A stretch of DNA of 42,671 nt from Lactovum miscens (GTDB lineage Bacteria > Bacillota > Bacilli > Lactobacillales > Streptococcaceae), in the NCBI RefSeq assembly GCF_014202895.1, contig NZ_JACHHV010000015.1, positions 1-42,671 of the forward strand. Direction: 5' to 3'. This document shows positions 16,557-24,965 of this stretch, in pieces (within the stretch, counting starts at the first letter, position 1; every line of letters begins with the position of its first letter). The position numbers and the translations under genes were made by a program. The notes below the pieces were generated by a model. It was not told the DNA's origin, ran no database searches, and saw nothing but the letters and a program-made list of their open reading frames with translations.

Positions 16557-18881
16557 TTATTTCAATTGTGCAATGGTTGCACCTGATCCACCTGCGTTCA
16601 TCGGTGCGTACTCAAAACTTTTAACATGCTTATTGGCTTGAAGTTTCTTCTTAACAAGTTCACGAATCACGCCTGTACCAATACCATGCACAATCGTAAT
16701 TGTACTTAGATTGGTTAGGAGAGCTTGATCAATATAATTGTCAATCTCTAAGCTTGCTTCTTCATAACGTGTCCCGCGAAGATCCAGCTGAGCTTTAATA
16801 TTAGTTGAAACTCTACGACTGATATTTTTTAACTTAGTAGATGGTTTTTCGACCGTTTGGAGAATTTCAAGGTCTGACTCATCCACTATTGCAGTTATTG
16901 AACCAATTAGAACTTGCCAGCGGCCATCTTTTTCAAGACGAATTATTCTCCCATGTTGGCCAAAACTTGTTACAAGCACTTCCGCACCTACTATAAGACC
17001 ACGTGATGCTTTTGCCTTCTTAAGAACACGATTTTTGGATAAATCAGGAATCAATTTATCCAGTTCAGCCATGCCTGCAATCACTTCATGTGGTTTTAAC
17101 TGCATCTTTTCATTTAGTTGTTTGAGAATAGCTTGAGCTTCTTCACGAGCTTTACCGGCAATTTCTGCAGCTTCAGTTCGGGCGGAATCAATAAGCTTGT
17201 CTTTTTCACGTTCCAAAGCCCTTTGTTCACTTATCAATTGCTTGTTAATCTTTTCAGAGTCCAATTTCAAACGTTTAATTTCAGCGGTTGCTTCTTCTTG
17301 AGAATGGACTTGACTCTCGAGACGTTCAATCATGCCGTTTATGTCAGTCTCATTATCATTTAGTTCAACTTTTGCGGCTTCAATCACAGACTCGGAGAGC
17401 CCAAGACGTCTAGAAATCTCAATAGCATTTGAACGCCCTGGGACACCTAAACGGAGGCGATAGGTAGGGCGCATATTTTCGATGTCAAATTCCATGGAGG
17501 CATTCTGTACACCTTCAGTCTCAAGGCCATAGGCCTTAAGCTCAGGATAGTGTGTAGTTGATAATGTTTTTATTTTACGAGAGCGGAGTTCTTCAAGGAT
17601 AGCAGTTGCAAGAGCCGCTCCTTCTTTTGGATCTGTTCCTGCTCCTAGTTCATCAAAAAGTACTAATGAATTTTTATTAGCTTTTGTTAGAATCTCGATG
17701 ATGTGCAACATATGACTTGAAAAAGTTGAAAGGCTTTGTTCAATGGATTGTTCGTCACCAATATCAGCAAAAATTTCATCAAAAAGGGCAATTTTAGTTC
17801 CTACTCCGGCTGTAACTGGTAATCCCGATTGAGCCATCAAGGTTAATATACCCAAAGTCTTAATTGTTATTGTTTTACCACCAGTATTTGGTCCTGTTAT
17901 CACAATAGAATTGAGATCATTTGAAAAAAGAATGTCATTTCGAACAACTTTATTAGCTTCTATTAATGGGTGTCTCGCTTGATAGATCTGAATATCGTGA
18001 TCATGAGCAAGGGAAGGTATAATAGCTTCATTACGCCTCATAAACTCTGATTTAGCCTTAATCAAATCAAACTTACCAATAACCCACGATGCTTGTTTTA
18101 AATCCGGCAAGAATGTAATTAATTTATCTGAAAGCTCCATGAAAATTCGTGAAACTTCATTCTTTTCTTCAATTCTTTTTTGATTGAGATTATTATTTCG
18201 AGTAACTGCTGCATTTGGTTCAATAAAAAGTGTAGCACCTGAGCTAGAAATATCATGTACCACACCAGGAATTTTCGACTTATTTCCTGCACTGACAGGG
18301 AGAACTTTACGATCGTTACGAATGGTAATCAAATTCTCGGTTAGGTCAGCAGCATGATGGTTAAGCATATCCTGCATAATTTTGTCAATTGCTGACTGCT
18401 CTTGGCGAATTTCAGTACGAAGCTCATATAGCTTGCTTGAAGCAGTATCTAAGAGGGCACCTGAATCATCGAAAATAGATAGCAAATGGACAAGTTCATT
18501 ATTCTCAAAGATTTTGTCAAGTAGAAGACCAAGACTTGGAAATTCAATATTGGTAGCCTCTTTAAAATATTGTTTTATACGTCCCAAGGTTGAAATAACT
18601 CGTTTGATGCGTAAAAATTCAGGTCCGGACAAACTAGCCTGAAGCTGCAATCTCTTTAAAATTTCTGAGATATCTTTTGTATGCAAAATATTTAGCGGGC
18701 CATTTTGAGATATCACCTCTTCAAATTCAGCCAACTGAGAAAATTCCTCTTGGATTTTATCAGCATTTGTAAAGATTTGTAAGTTACGTAACTCATTTTT
18801 CCCTTGCTCAGTAGCTAAAAAGGGTTCAAGCTTCGCCTTTACTAAATCAAATTCTAAAGTTTTTAATATTTTATTATTCAT
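16557..18881 (-). CDS. mutS2: MutS2 (RqcU-type) ATPase with Smr domain
   Basis: This 774-residue MutS paralogue lacks the mismatch-recognition domain. Order: MutS core/clamp helices, ATPase with Walker A ITGPNTGGKT near residue 325 and Walker B LVLFDELGAGTDP, a long coiled coil (about 500-610), a KOW-like segment, and a C-terminal Smr nuclease-like domain with LDLRGTRYEEA and IVHGIGTG. MutS2 proteins suppress recombination and, in Bacillus, act on collided ribosomes. The start is taken as ATG 18881 (MNNKILKTLEF); upstream in-frame codons extend nearly to the cvpA stop and look non-native. No clear ribosome site is visible. Confidence 0.95.
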   Translation of the reverse strand: MNNKILKTLEFDLVKAKLEPFLATEQGKNELRNLQIFTNADKIQEEFSQLAEFEEVISQNGPLNILHTKDISEILKRLQLQASLSGPEFLRIKRVISTLGRIKQYFKEATNIEFPSLGLLLDKIFENNELVHLLSIFDDSGALLDTASSKLYELRTEIRQEQSAIDKIMQDMLNHHAADLTENLITIRNDRKVLPVSAGNKSKIPGVVHDISSSGATLFIEPNAAVTRNNNLNQKRIEEKNEVSRIFMELSDKLITFLPDLKQASWVIGKFDLIKAKSEFMRRNEAIIPSLAHDHDIQIYQARHPLIEANKVVRNDILFSNDLNSIVITGPNTGGKTITIKTLGILTLMAQSGLPVTAGVGTKIALFDEIFADIGDEQSIEQSLSTFSSHMLHIIEILTKANKNSLVLFDELGAGTDPKEGAALATAILEELRSRKIKTLSTTHYPELKAYGLETEGVQNASMEFDIENMRPTYRLRLGVPGRSNAIEISRRLGLSESVIEAAKVELNDNETDINGMIERLESQVHSQEEATAEIKRLKLDSEKINKQLISEQRALEREKDKLIDSARTEAAEIAGKAREEAQAILKQLNEKMQLKPHEVIAGMAELDKLIPDLSKNRVLKKAKASRGLIVGAEVLVTSFGQHGRIIRLEKDGRWQVLIGSITAIVDESDLEILQTVEKPSTKLKNISRRVSTNIKAQLDLRGTRYEEASLEIDNYIDQALLTNLSTITIVHGIGTGVIRELVKKKLQANKHVKSFEYAPMNAGGSGATIAQLK

Positions 18882-18903
18882 TATAAATATGTAGATTTTC
18901 AAA

Positions 18904-19461
18904 TTAGTAAATATTCAAATGCAGCACATTATTAATAAATAAATGTAAGAGAGCATTTGAAGAGATAGGTGTATGTAATATAATATATTGAGCAAAACCT
19001 GATGAAGACAAAAAAGTTTGTAAATCATTTACAGGTAAGAGAGCTAATAAAGTTAATAACAATTGCAAGGCAAAATATGTTACCAAGACGCTTAATATGC
19101 CCGCAACTAAACGACCAAGTTTTCCAAAAGATAAAAAATTGCTGAACTTACGGAAAAGCAAGAGGAAAAGTCCCGCAAAGATACTTGCTACAATAAAAAT
19201 GACTAAAAAAGAAACAGAAGAAAAGAAAGATTGGCTAGCCTGAGAGGATACAGTTTTATCAATGATTTGATAAGTTCCTTTGGGTACTTCTAGACTAAGA
19301 CGTGTTATCGTTTTATTCGCCAAATCTTTATAGAACAGACTCGCCACAACAAATGAAAAAATAGTTGATAGAAGGCTCATCAATTCAAGGAATAATCCAC
19401 GGTGCCACCCATTAATAAAGGCGCCTATCAAAAAGACAATTAAAATTAATGTTAAAGTCAT
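18904..19461 (-). CDS. cvpA: CvpA family membrane protein
   Basis: This 185-residue protein has four hydrophobic segments. It matches the CvpA/colicin V production family by an N-terminal short helix followed by GWHRGLFLEL, and later VSFLVIFIVASIFAG and FGKLGRLVAGILSVL. The molecular role is unknown; mutants in other species are affected in membrane stress and biofilm. The ATG at 19461 has AGGAG upstream. It lies 28 bp after FNR and 22 bp before mutS2, and the cvpA-mutS2 pairing is common in Firmicutes. Confidence 0.92.
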   Translation of the reverse strand: MTLTLILIVFLIGAFINGWHRGLFLELMSLLSTIFSFVVASLFYKDLANKTITRLSLEVPKGTYQIIDKTVSSQASQSFFSSVSFLVIFIVASIFAGLFLLLFRKFSNFLSFGKLGRLVAGILSVLVTYFALQLLLTLLALLPVNDLQTFLSSSGFAQYIILHTPISSNALLHLFINNVLHLNIY

Positions 19462-19489
19462 AAATTTCTCCTGAATTTAAATTTAAAAT

Positions 19490-20464
19490 TCATTTTGCAA
19501 ATAATGATGAACTATGCCCATTCCTCGTCTTGTGGTTAAATTCAACGGTTTTCACGATATCGTTGATTGCTATCACAGCTTCACCAAAACCAACAGACAT
19601 TAAAGGTACTTTCCCTTCATAGTCGCTAGCATCCCCTGCTACATAAACTCCTGAAATGTTTGTTCGATTGGCAATGCCAGCATGAATTTTACCTGCACGG
19701 GAAATTGCAAGTTTATCAATCAATTCATTATTTTCAGTTATAAATCCATGGAAAACCAAAATTTTGTCAACCTCTAAAGTCAATTTTTCATCATTTTTAC
19801 CCCTTTGTAAAGTAATTCTATTTTGAGACATTTCTTTAAGTATATAAGGCGTATGAATTTGAATCGATGAATTTTCCAATTTAGAAATCGTTGATTCGAC
19901 TGCTCTAAATTTATCGCGACGGTGAATCAGATGAACCTCACTAGCAATTTTTTCAAGCATCAATGACCAATCCAGCGCAGAATCTCCTCCGCCAAAAATT
20001 GCCAACTTCTTTCCTCTGTAGGCCTCAAGATTTTTAACAAAATAGGCAAGAAGACCAGACTCAACTGCTTCATTTTCACCTTCAATAGCTAAAAGTCGTG
20101 GTTTCAAAAGTCCATTACCACTGGTGATTAATATGGCTTTTGATAGGAAGTCCCCCGCCCTCGTCACTACTAAAAAATCTTTTTCTTCTTTCTTTTCGAT
20201 TTTTTGAACCTGTGCACCAGAAATAATTTCATGTTCAACTAATTGAAGTTGCTTTAAAAGATTCTCACGTAGTTCAATGCCATTAATTTCAGGAATACCT
20301 GCGATGTCATAAATCTTCTTTTCTGGATATAAGTTTGCGGGTTGGCCACCCAATTCATCAAAATTTTCTAAAATTTGAACCGAAAGTCCTCTCATTCCGG
20401 CATAGTAAGCAGCATAGAGTCCTACCGGACCTGCTCCAACAACAATTAAATCATAAGTTTTCAT
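19490..20464 (-). CDS. Ferredoxin--NADP+ reductase, type 2 (thioredoxin-reductase-like)
   Basis: This 324-residue flavoprotein is of the YumC/FNR2 type. It moves electrons between NADPH and ferredoxin or flavodoxin. FAD binding is shown by VVGAGPVGLYAAYYAG at the N-terminus and the GVYVAGDASDYEGK segment near residue 275. NADPH binding is shown by IFGGGDSALDWSL. The CxxC pair of true thioredoxin reductases is missing, which separates it from TrxB even though trxA lies downstream. The ATG at 20464 has no Shine-Dalgarno site; a -10 element is seven bases upstream, so the message should be leaderless. It leads cvpA-mutS2-trxA. Confidence 0.92.
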   Translation of the reverse strand: MKTYDLIVVGAGPVGLYAAYYAGMRGLSVQILENFDELGGQPANLYPEKKIYDIAGIPEINGIELRENLLKQLQLVEHEIISGAQVQKIEKKEEKDFLVVTRAGDFLSKAILITSGNGLLKPRLLAIEGENEAVESGLLAYFVKNLEAYRGKKLAIFGGGDSALDWSLMLEKIASEVHLIHRRDKFRAVESTISKLENSSIQIHTPYILKEMSQNRITLQRGKNDEKLTLEVDKILVFHGFITENNELIDKLAISRAGKIHAGIANRTNISGVYVAGDASDYEGKVPLMSVGFGEAVIAINDIVKTVEFNHKTRNGHSSSLFAK

Positions 20465-20471
20465 TTCATTC

Positions 20472-20480
20472 AGTATAGCA
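20472..20480 (-). promoter_or_regulatory. Extended -10 promoter of FNR, leaderless type
   Basis: The minus strand reads TGCTATACT (20480-20472). The predicted start at 20465 is one base before ATG 20464. The -35 is weak. Confidence 0.6.
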
Positions 20481-20505
20481 AAAAAAGTTATAAATGGTTG
20501 ACATG

Positions 20506-21723
20506 CTAGTCGTCTAAACTTTTTAAAGCTTCGACATCATCAGAAACAACATCCACAAAAGATACTTCATAAGTTTCATGAACTCCCCATAGCATTTTTG
20601 TCAAGCGATTAATAAATAGCATGAGCCAAGCAAAGCTACTTGCAAATGAAATGATCTCGAACGCCGTTAAACTTAAATAACCAACAAATTTCCATGAAAT
20701 ATAAGAAATTGCAAGTAGTAATGCAATCCCATATGAGATATTGATAAATGATTGATTCGCTTCTGGAAAGAGCCACCGTATTCCAAGAATTGCAATACCC
20801 ATAAAGAAAACAATCCATATGGCAATTTGATCATGCCAAAAATGCTCTGGTGTCGTGTAATCAATGGTATTAGGAATTAATCCAACACCTGAAATACAAA
20901 TAGCCGTCAAAGTCAATAGGGTCCTCAATGTATTATGACGCCAGTTTGTTCCAACTCGATCTGCTAAGGCTACAAAAACATAGTCAATTAAGGCAATAAA
21001 AAGTGCACCTGAAATAATTAATGTTAAATTAAATTGAAAACTTGAATTAGAAATACTTGTTCCTAACAAAGAAAAATTACCCTTCCACCAATATTGATTG
21101 CCATTTGTTGCCATCGAAGCCACAAGTCCCCCAACTGCAACAAAAATAAGCATGTTAACCAACATTTCAATAGAAAAATTATCAACTACAAAAATGATAA
21201 AGTAGTTGATAATACCCGCAAACATGGCAAAAATAATAGTTGAAGTAAAAATATCAAATCTCACACCGTGAAAAATTTGATTAAAAAACCAAAATAAGGC
21301 AACTAGGGCAAGCGTTGAAATAATCAGCACTGAAACAGTAACCGTCGCGAAGGTCCGCCAATAAATCTTTTTGGTCATGTAATGATAAAGACTTTTGCGT
21401 TTCGCAATGTAAGCCAAAATGAAAGTGATAAAGGCTGCCCCATTGGCTAAAACATCAACTGCTGTGCCAATTGACATACTACCTATAAGAGGAATGGTTG
21501 GATACCTTAATATGAGAGCAGAAACAAAAAAAATTACCACTACTATTGCAGTTGGTAAAAGAAACCAACGAGGAGCATAATCACTTTGATTTTTTGCATT
21601 AGCTGCATGAATAGTAAAGGAATCCTTCGCTATATCCACAACTTCAACTTGATCAGAGTTCTCTATCAAATCAAGTTTTGTATATAGCTCCTTAGGTAAA
21701 ATAATTTTTTTATTAGCTCCCAT
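20506..21723 (-). CDS. Multi-spanning membrane protein with N-terminal AbrB/SpoVT-like segment
   Basis: I do not recognise this 405-residue protein as a named family. Residues 1-40 (KKIILPKELYTKLDLIE, then VEVVDIAKDSFTIH) look like a swapped-hairpin AbrB/MazE DNA-binding or oligomerisation domain. About 9-10 hydrophobic segments follow from residue 55, then an acidic cytoplasmic tail ending DDVEALKSLDD. The ATG at 21723 has an AGGAG site. It lies 8 bp after the DUF1934 gene and 41 bp before FNR. The AbrB-like part could anchor DNA or simply form a membrane-side oligomer. No transport motif is visible. Confidence 0.7.
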   Translation of the reverse strand: MGANKKIILPKELYTKLDLIENSDQVEVVDIAKDSFTIHAANAKNQSDYAPRWFLLPTAIVVVIFFVSALILRYPTIPLIGSMSIGTAVDVLANGAAFITFILAYIAKRKSLYHYMTKKIYWRTFATVTVSVLIISTLALVALFWFFNQIFHGVRFDIFTSTIIFAMFAGIINYFIIFVVDNFSIEMLVNMLIFVAVGGLVASMATNGNQYWWKGNFSLLGTSISNSSFQFNLTLIISGALFIALIDYVFVALADRVGTNWRHNTLRTLLTLTAICISGVGLIPNTIDYTTPEHFWHDQIAIWIVFFMGIAILGIRWLFPEANQSFINISYGIALLLAISYISWKFVGYLSLTAFEIISFASSFAWLMLFINRLTKMLWGVHETYEVSFVDVVSDDVEALKSLDD

Positions 21724-21731
21724 TTTTTCTC

Positions 21732-22100
21732 CTAGTTTTCCATTAAAATTTCTAATTGATAATTTCCTAAAATTTGCTCTTCTTTGAAGATTCTATATTT
21801 TAATAAAAGTCGATTATCAGATTGACTAAAATCAAGAGTTTCAATCTTTAACCAACCTAAACTGTCATAATAAGTCTCAGTCACTTGGGAGACTGAAAAG
21901 TGCATAATCGTCCTAGGATTGGTATAGGCAATACGTTTCAAAGAAGTCAAGTCATAAGAAATTATCATTTTAACTTTCCTTTTATCAATGTATTCGAGGA
22001 AGGTTTGGTTTCCACGCACTAGTTGATTTCCCTCAAATTCTTCTCGAACTAATTCTTCTTTTCCATCAACTTCAATAAGATTCTTTATTAATAATTTCAC
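21732..22100 (-). CDS. DUF1934 (YwiB-like) lipocalin-type small protein
   Basis: This is a 122-residue protein of alternating beta-strand character. It fits the DUF1934/YwiB family by length, composition and the central TIMHFSVSQVTETYYDSLG followed by ETLDFS. The role is unknown; Bacillus YwiB lies beside argS. The start codon is GTG at 22100: it coincides exactly with the predicted transcription start of a TAAAAT promoter, and there is no ribosome site. It is divergent from the HD-domain gene at 22221 and 8 bp upstream of the AbrB-like membrane protein, probably forming a two-gene unit. Confidence 0.75.
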   Translation of the reverse strand: MKLLIKNLIEVDGKEELVREEFEGNQLVRGNQTFLEYIDKRKVKMIISYDLTSLKRIAYTNPRTIMHFSVSQVTETYYDSLGWLKIETLDFSQSDNRLLLKYRIFKEEQILGNYQLEILMEN

Positions 22101-22106
22101 AGAACT

Positions 22107-22115
22107 ATTTTACAC
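22107..22115 (-). promoter_or_regulatory. Promoter of the DUF1934 gene, leaderless type
   Basis: The -10 TAAAAT (22112-22107) is followed by six bases and then the GTG start codon at 22100. No Shine-Dalgarno site is present. Confidence 0.5.
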
Positions 22116-22205
22116 TATTTATGCCAACTTTAATATAACCTCATATTACTATTGAAGAACTTCATAAATCCCTACCTAAGAAATAAGCATCTGCCTACTC
22201 TTTTA

Positions 22206-22214
22206 TGATAAAAT
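22206..22214 (+). promoter_or_regulatory. Extended -10 promoter of the HD-domain gene, leaderless type
   Basis: TGATAAAAT (22206-22214) is followed by six bases and then ATG at 22221, so the predicted start is the A of ATG. No Shine-Dalgarno site is present. Confidence 0.6.
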
Positions 22215-22220
22215 TAACCT

Positions 22221-23498
22221 ATGAAAAGATTTGAAAAGCTCTTCCGCGATCCTATCCATAACTTTATCACAGTGGAAGATCCGATCATTTATCAACTTAT
22301 TAATACAGCTGAATTTCAAAGACTTCGACGTATTAAGCAACTAGGGACAACTTCTTATACCTTTCATGGGGCTGAGCATAATCGTTTTTCTCACTGCCTT
22401 GGCGTCTATTGTTTAGCTAAGAGAATAACGGATCATTTCACCAAAAGTTTTCCAGAAATTTGGAACTCTGAGGAAAATCAGGTAGTCCAATGTGCCGCCC
22501 TTCTTCATGATCTGGGACATGGTGCGTACTCTCATACTTTTGAAAGACTTTTTGGAACTGACCATGAAGTTATCACTCAGGCTCTGATCACTTCTACAAA
22601 AACTGAAGTAAATGCTATTTTAAAACAGGTATCTGATGATTTTCCTGATAAAGTCGCCAGTGTGATCAATCATAGCTATCCTAATAAACAGGTAGTTCAG
22701 CTTATTTCTAGCCAAATAGATGTAGATCGGATGGATTACCTCCTCCGAGATTCATACTACACAGGTACCAACTATGGTCAGTTTGATTTAACTCGAATCT
22801 TACAGGCCATGATTCCTGTCGATAATGGCATTGCCTTCCGCTTTAATGGAGCTAATTCTGTTGAGGACTATATTATTTCTCGATATCAAATGTATAAACA
22901 AGTTTATTTTCATCCTGCATCCCGTGGAATGGAAGCTATGTTAGCTCAAATTTTAAAAAGAGCGCAATACTTATTCAAAGAAATACCTGGTTATTTCGAA
23001 TTGACTTCACCCTGCTTAATTCCCTTCTTTAAAAATAAATTTACTTTAAAGGAATATTTAAGGCTTGACGATGGTGTTCTTGAAACATATTTTCAAAGTT
23101 GGATGGAGTCTGAAGACAGTATTTTGGCTGATTTAGCGACATCTTATACAAACCGAAAAGTATGGAAATCTTTTAAGTTTTCCGATGAAGTTGAATTAGA
23201 TAAAATGAAGAAGATTATCAGTCAGTCTGGGTATGATCCGACTTATTATTCCGCAATTCATTCTGTCTATGACTTACCCTATGATATCTATAACCCAAGT
23301 GAAGATAAACTTCGTAAAAATATTGAATTAGTTAGGAAAGATGGAAGCATGGTTGAACTTTCAGAAATATCTCCTTTAGTGACAACCTTGTCAGGTAACA
23401 TTTATGGCAATAAGCGTTTCTATTTTCCAAAAGTTATGTTGGAAAATGATAAATTCTCTAAATACATACGAAATGAGGAATTGATTAATAATGATTAA
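22221..23498 (+). CDS. HD-domain phosphohydrolase (YwfO-like dNTPase)
   Basis: This 425-residue HD-superfamily protein resembles Bacillus YwfO and SAMHD1-type dNTP triphosphohydrolases. The start, LFRDPIHNFITVEDP, and RLRRIKQLGT are family hallmarks. The metal site is seen as His in NRFSHCLG, the HD pair in LLHDLGHGAYSHTFE, and the distal Asp in QIDVDRMDYLLRDSYYTG. It probably removes triphosphate from nucleotides in the cytoplasm. It starts a plus-strand pair, overlapping the HAD gene by 8 bp. The ATG has no ribosome site and lies exactly at the predicted transcription start. Confidence 0.9.
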   Translation: MKRFEKLFRDPIHNFITVEDPIIYQLINTAEFQRLRRIKQLGTTSYTFHGAEHNRFSHCLGVYCLAKRITDHFTKSFPEIWNSEENQVVQCAALLHDLGHGAYSHTFERLFGTDHEVITQALITSTKTEVNAILKQVSDDFPDKVASVINHSYPNKQVVQLISSQIDVDRMDYLLRDSYYTGTNYGQFDLTRILQAMIPVDNGIAFRFNGANSVEDYIISRYQMYKQVYFHPASRGMEAMLAQILKRAQYLFKEIPGYFELTSPCLIPFFKNKFTLKEYLRLDDGVLETYFQSWMESEDSILADLATSYTNRKVWKSFKFSDEVELDKMKKIISQSGYDPTYYSAIHSVYDLPYDIYNPSEDKLRKNIELVRKDGSMVELSEISPLVTTLSGNIYGNKRFYFPKVMLENDKFSKYIRNEELINND

Positions 23499-24306
23499 AC
23501 TTGTAGCATTAGATTTAGATGGAACTACACTTGATTCCGAAGGTAAGTTAACCTCCGAAGTAAAGGAAGCTGTTGAAGCTGCTAAAGTGGCAGGTGTGAA
23601 AGTCGTTATTTGCACTGGACGTCCATTACTAGGCGTCCAATGGATTCTTGACGAACTAGGATTACGTGATCATGGAGACTTTGTTATCACATATAATGGT
23701 GGTCTTGTTCAACGTGCTGACACTGGTGAAGAATTTATAGCTCAAGGTATATCTGGTGAAGAATTTCTTGATATCGATAATGCAGCTCGTAAGGCGGGGC
23801 TGCACATCCATGCTGCAACTCGTGATGGCATTTATACGACAAACCGTGATATCGGAAAGTATACCGTTTACGAAGCCTCAGTTGTTCAAATGCCTTTACA
23901 CTACCGTACTGCTGAAGAAATCATGAAGCTCGATTTAATCAAAGTCATGATGATTGATGAGCCTGAAATTCTCGATGAGGGAATTGCTTACTTGCCTTTT
24001 GAACTTTTCGAAGAATTCAACATGATCAAATCAGCACCATATTTCCTTGAATTTGTTAACAAAGATGTTAGCAAGGGTAACGCCGTACTTCATCTGGCAG
24101 AAAAGCTTTCAATCGACGTGGATGAATTAATGGCCATTGGTGACGCAGAAAACGACCGTGCTATGCTTGAAAAAGTCGGGCATCCAGTGGTTATGGAAAA
24201 TGGAATTCCAGCCCTTAAATCTATTGCCAAATACATTACAAAATCGAATGATGAATCTGGAGTGGCGTATGCAATTAACACATGGGTTCTTCCTGATTAC
24301 AATTAA
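23491..24306 (+). CDS. HAD superfamily Cof-type phosphatase
   Basis: This 271-residue sugar-phosphate or nucleotide phosphatase is of the Cof/YidA subgroup. Motif I is DLDGTTLDSEG with the nucleophile Asp near residue 8. Motif II is CTGRP, a Lys is in SKGNAVLHLAEKL, and motif IV is IGDAENDRAMLEKVG. A C2 cap domain occupies about residues 85-190. The substrate cannot be told from sequence. It starts inside the HD-domain gene, so translation is coupled, and a strong terminator follows. Confidence 0.93.
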   Translation: MIKLVALDLDGTTLDSEGKLTSEVKEAVEAAKVAGVKVVICTGRPLLGVQWILDELGLRDHGDFVITYNGGLVQRADTGEEFIAQGISGEEFLDIDNAARKAGLHIHAATRDGIYTTNRDIGKYTVYEASVVQMPLHYRTAEEIMKLDLIKVMMIDEPEILDEGIAYLPFELFEEFNMIKSAPYFLEFVNKDVSKGNAVLHLAEKLSIDVDELMAIGDAENDRAMLEKVGHPVVMENGIPALKSIAKYITKSNDESGVAYAINTWVLPDYN

Positions 24307-24315
24307 TAGAATGCT

Positions 24316-24353
24316 AAATGAAAGAGAGGCTTACGAAAGCTTCTCTTTCATTT
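24316..24353 (+). terminator. Terminator of the HD/HAD operon
   Basis: A 17-bp stem (24316-24332 with 24337-24353, one G-U pair) with a 4-base loop, followed by a T/A-rich tail, lies ten bases after the HAD stop codon. Confidence 0.9.
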
Positions 24354-24570
24354 ATTTAAATATGTTTATATGAAGTCACATTGCATAATATATTCCAACA
24401 TTTTAACGTTACCCTATTTCGCTTTTAATTAAATCCTATATTATAGATAGCAACCTTTTTCCAAATATTATTCAAAAAGGACTCAGAAAAATTACTACAT
24501 CTCTTATGTTAGCTTTCATACAACTTTTGTTTTTTAGAATTATTCTAGTTCACTATCGTCTAAAAGTTTT

Positions 24571-24598
24571 AAAAAAAGATAAGAAATTCATCTCATCT
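24571..24598 (-). terminator. Terminator of the 80-residue gene and the ydiF group
   Basis: On the minus strand AGATGAGA (24598-24591) pairs with TCTTATCT (24584-24577, one G-U pair), followed by a T-run. Confidence 0.75.
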
Positions 24599-24640
24599 TA
24601 AAACGTCCAACTTATAAAAGCATACCAATTTGTCTTTTTT

Positions 24641-24883
24641 TTATTTGTATTTATGACTATTAATACTATGCGGATCCAGGATACGAGGATCCTGATCCCC
24701 CGTAATAGTCGAGCTGTCAGCATTTATTTCAAGTGAAAAATTATCAAGTTCATCAATCAACTTATTCAACTTTTTGAAAGAATTAGGTTGATGTTCAAAA
24801 ACATACTCACTCATAATTTTCTTAGCCTTGAGTAAGTGAGTCTTGGCTTTAAAAACTTCTTCAGTTGCTTTGGTTGACTTCAT
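24641..24883 (-). CDS. Small hypothetical protein, helical
   Basis: This is an 80-residue protein that I do not recognise. The first 55 residues are charged and probably helical (KATEEVFKAKTHLLKAKKIM, then KLIDELDNFSLEI). The tail is polar. No membrane segment or metal motif is seen. The start is ATG 24883, which has AAGGAG at good distance; earlier in-frame codons lack one. It has its own extended -10 promoter at 24949-24957, about 65 bp upstream, just beyond the nif3 stop codon, and a terminator after it. Confidence 0.65.
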   Translation of the reverse strand: MKSTKATEEVFKAKTHLLKAKKIMSEYVFEHQPNSFKKLNKLIDELDNFSLEINADSSTITGDQDPRILDPHSINSHKYK

Positions 24884-24948
24884 AGAAGAACTCCTTTTTA
24901 ATTCTAAGCGAGATCTAAACATTTTTTCAGAAATCTTGCTTTCGACTC

Positions 24949-24957
24949 ATTATAGCA
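24949..24957 (-). promoter_or_regulatory. Extended -10 promoter of the 80-residue gene
   Basis: TGCTATAAT on the minus strand (24957-24949) is a perfect extended -10 element. It gives a leader of about 60 bases with a normal ribosome site, unlike the leaderless promoters elsewhere in the window. Confidence 0.6.
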
Positions 24958-24965
24958 TTTATTTT

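Larger units (their letters stand above)
24307..24640. other. Convergent intergenic region, 334 bp
   Basis: This holds two terminators facing each other (24316-24353 for the plus strand, 24571-24598 for the minus strand). The 200 bp between them is AT-rich with no gene seen. Confidence 0.6.

Noticed and set aside
19490-20464. Thioredoxin reductase
   Set aside because: The active-site CxxC is absent; motifs fit ferredoxin-NADP reductase type 2 instead, despite trxA being downstream.
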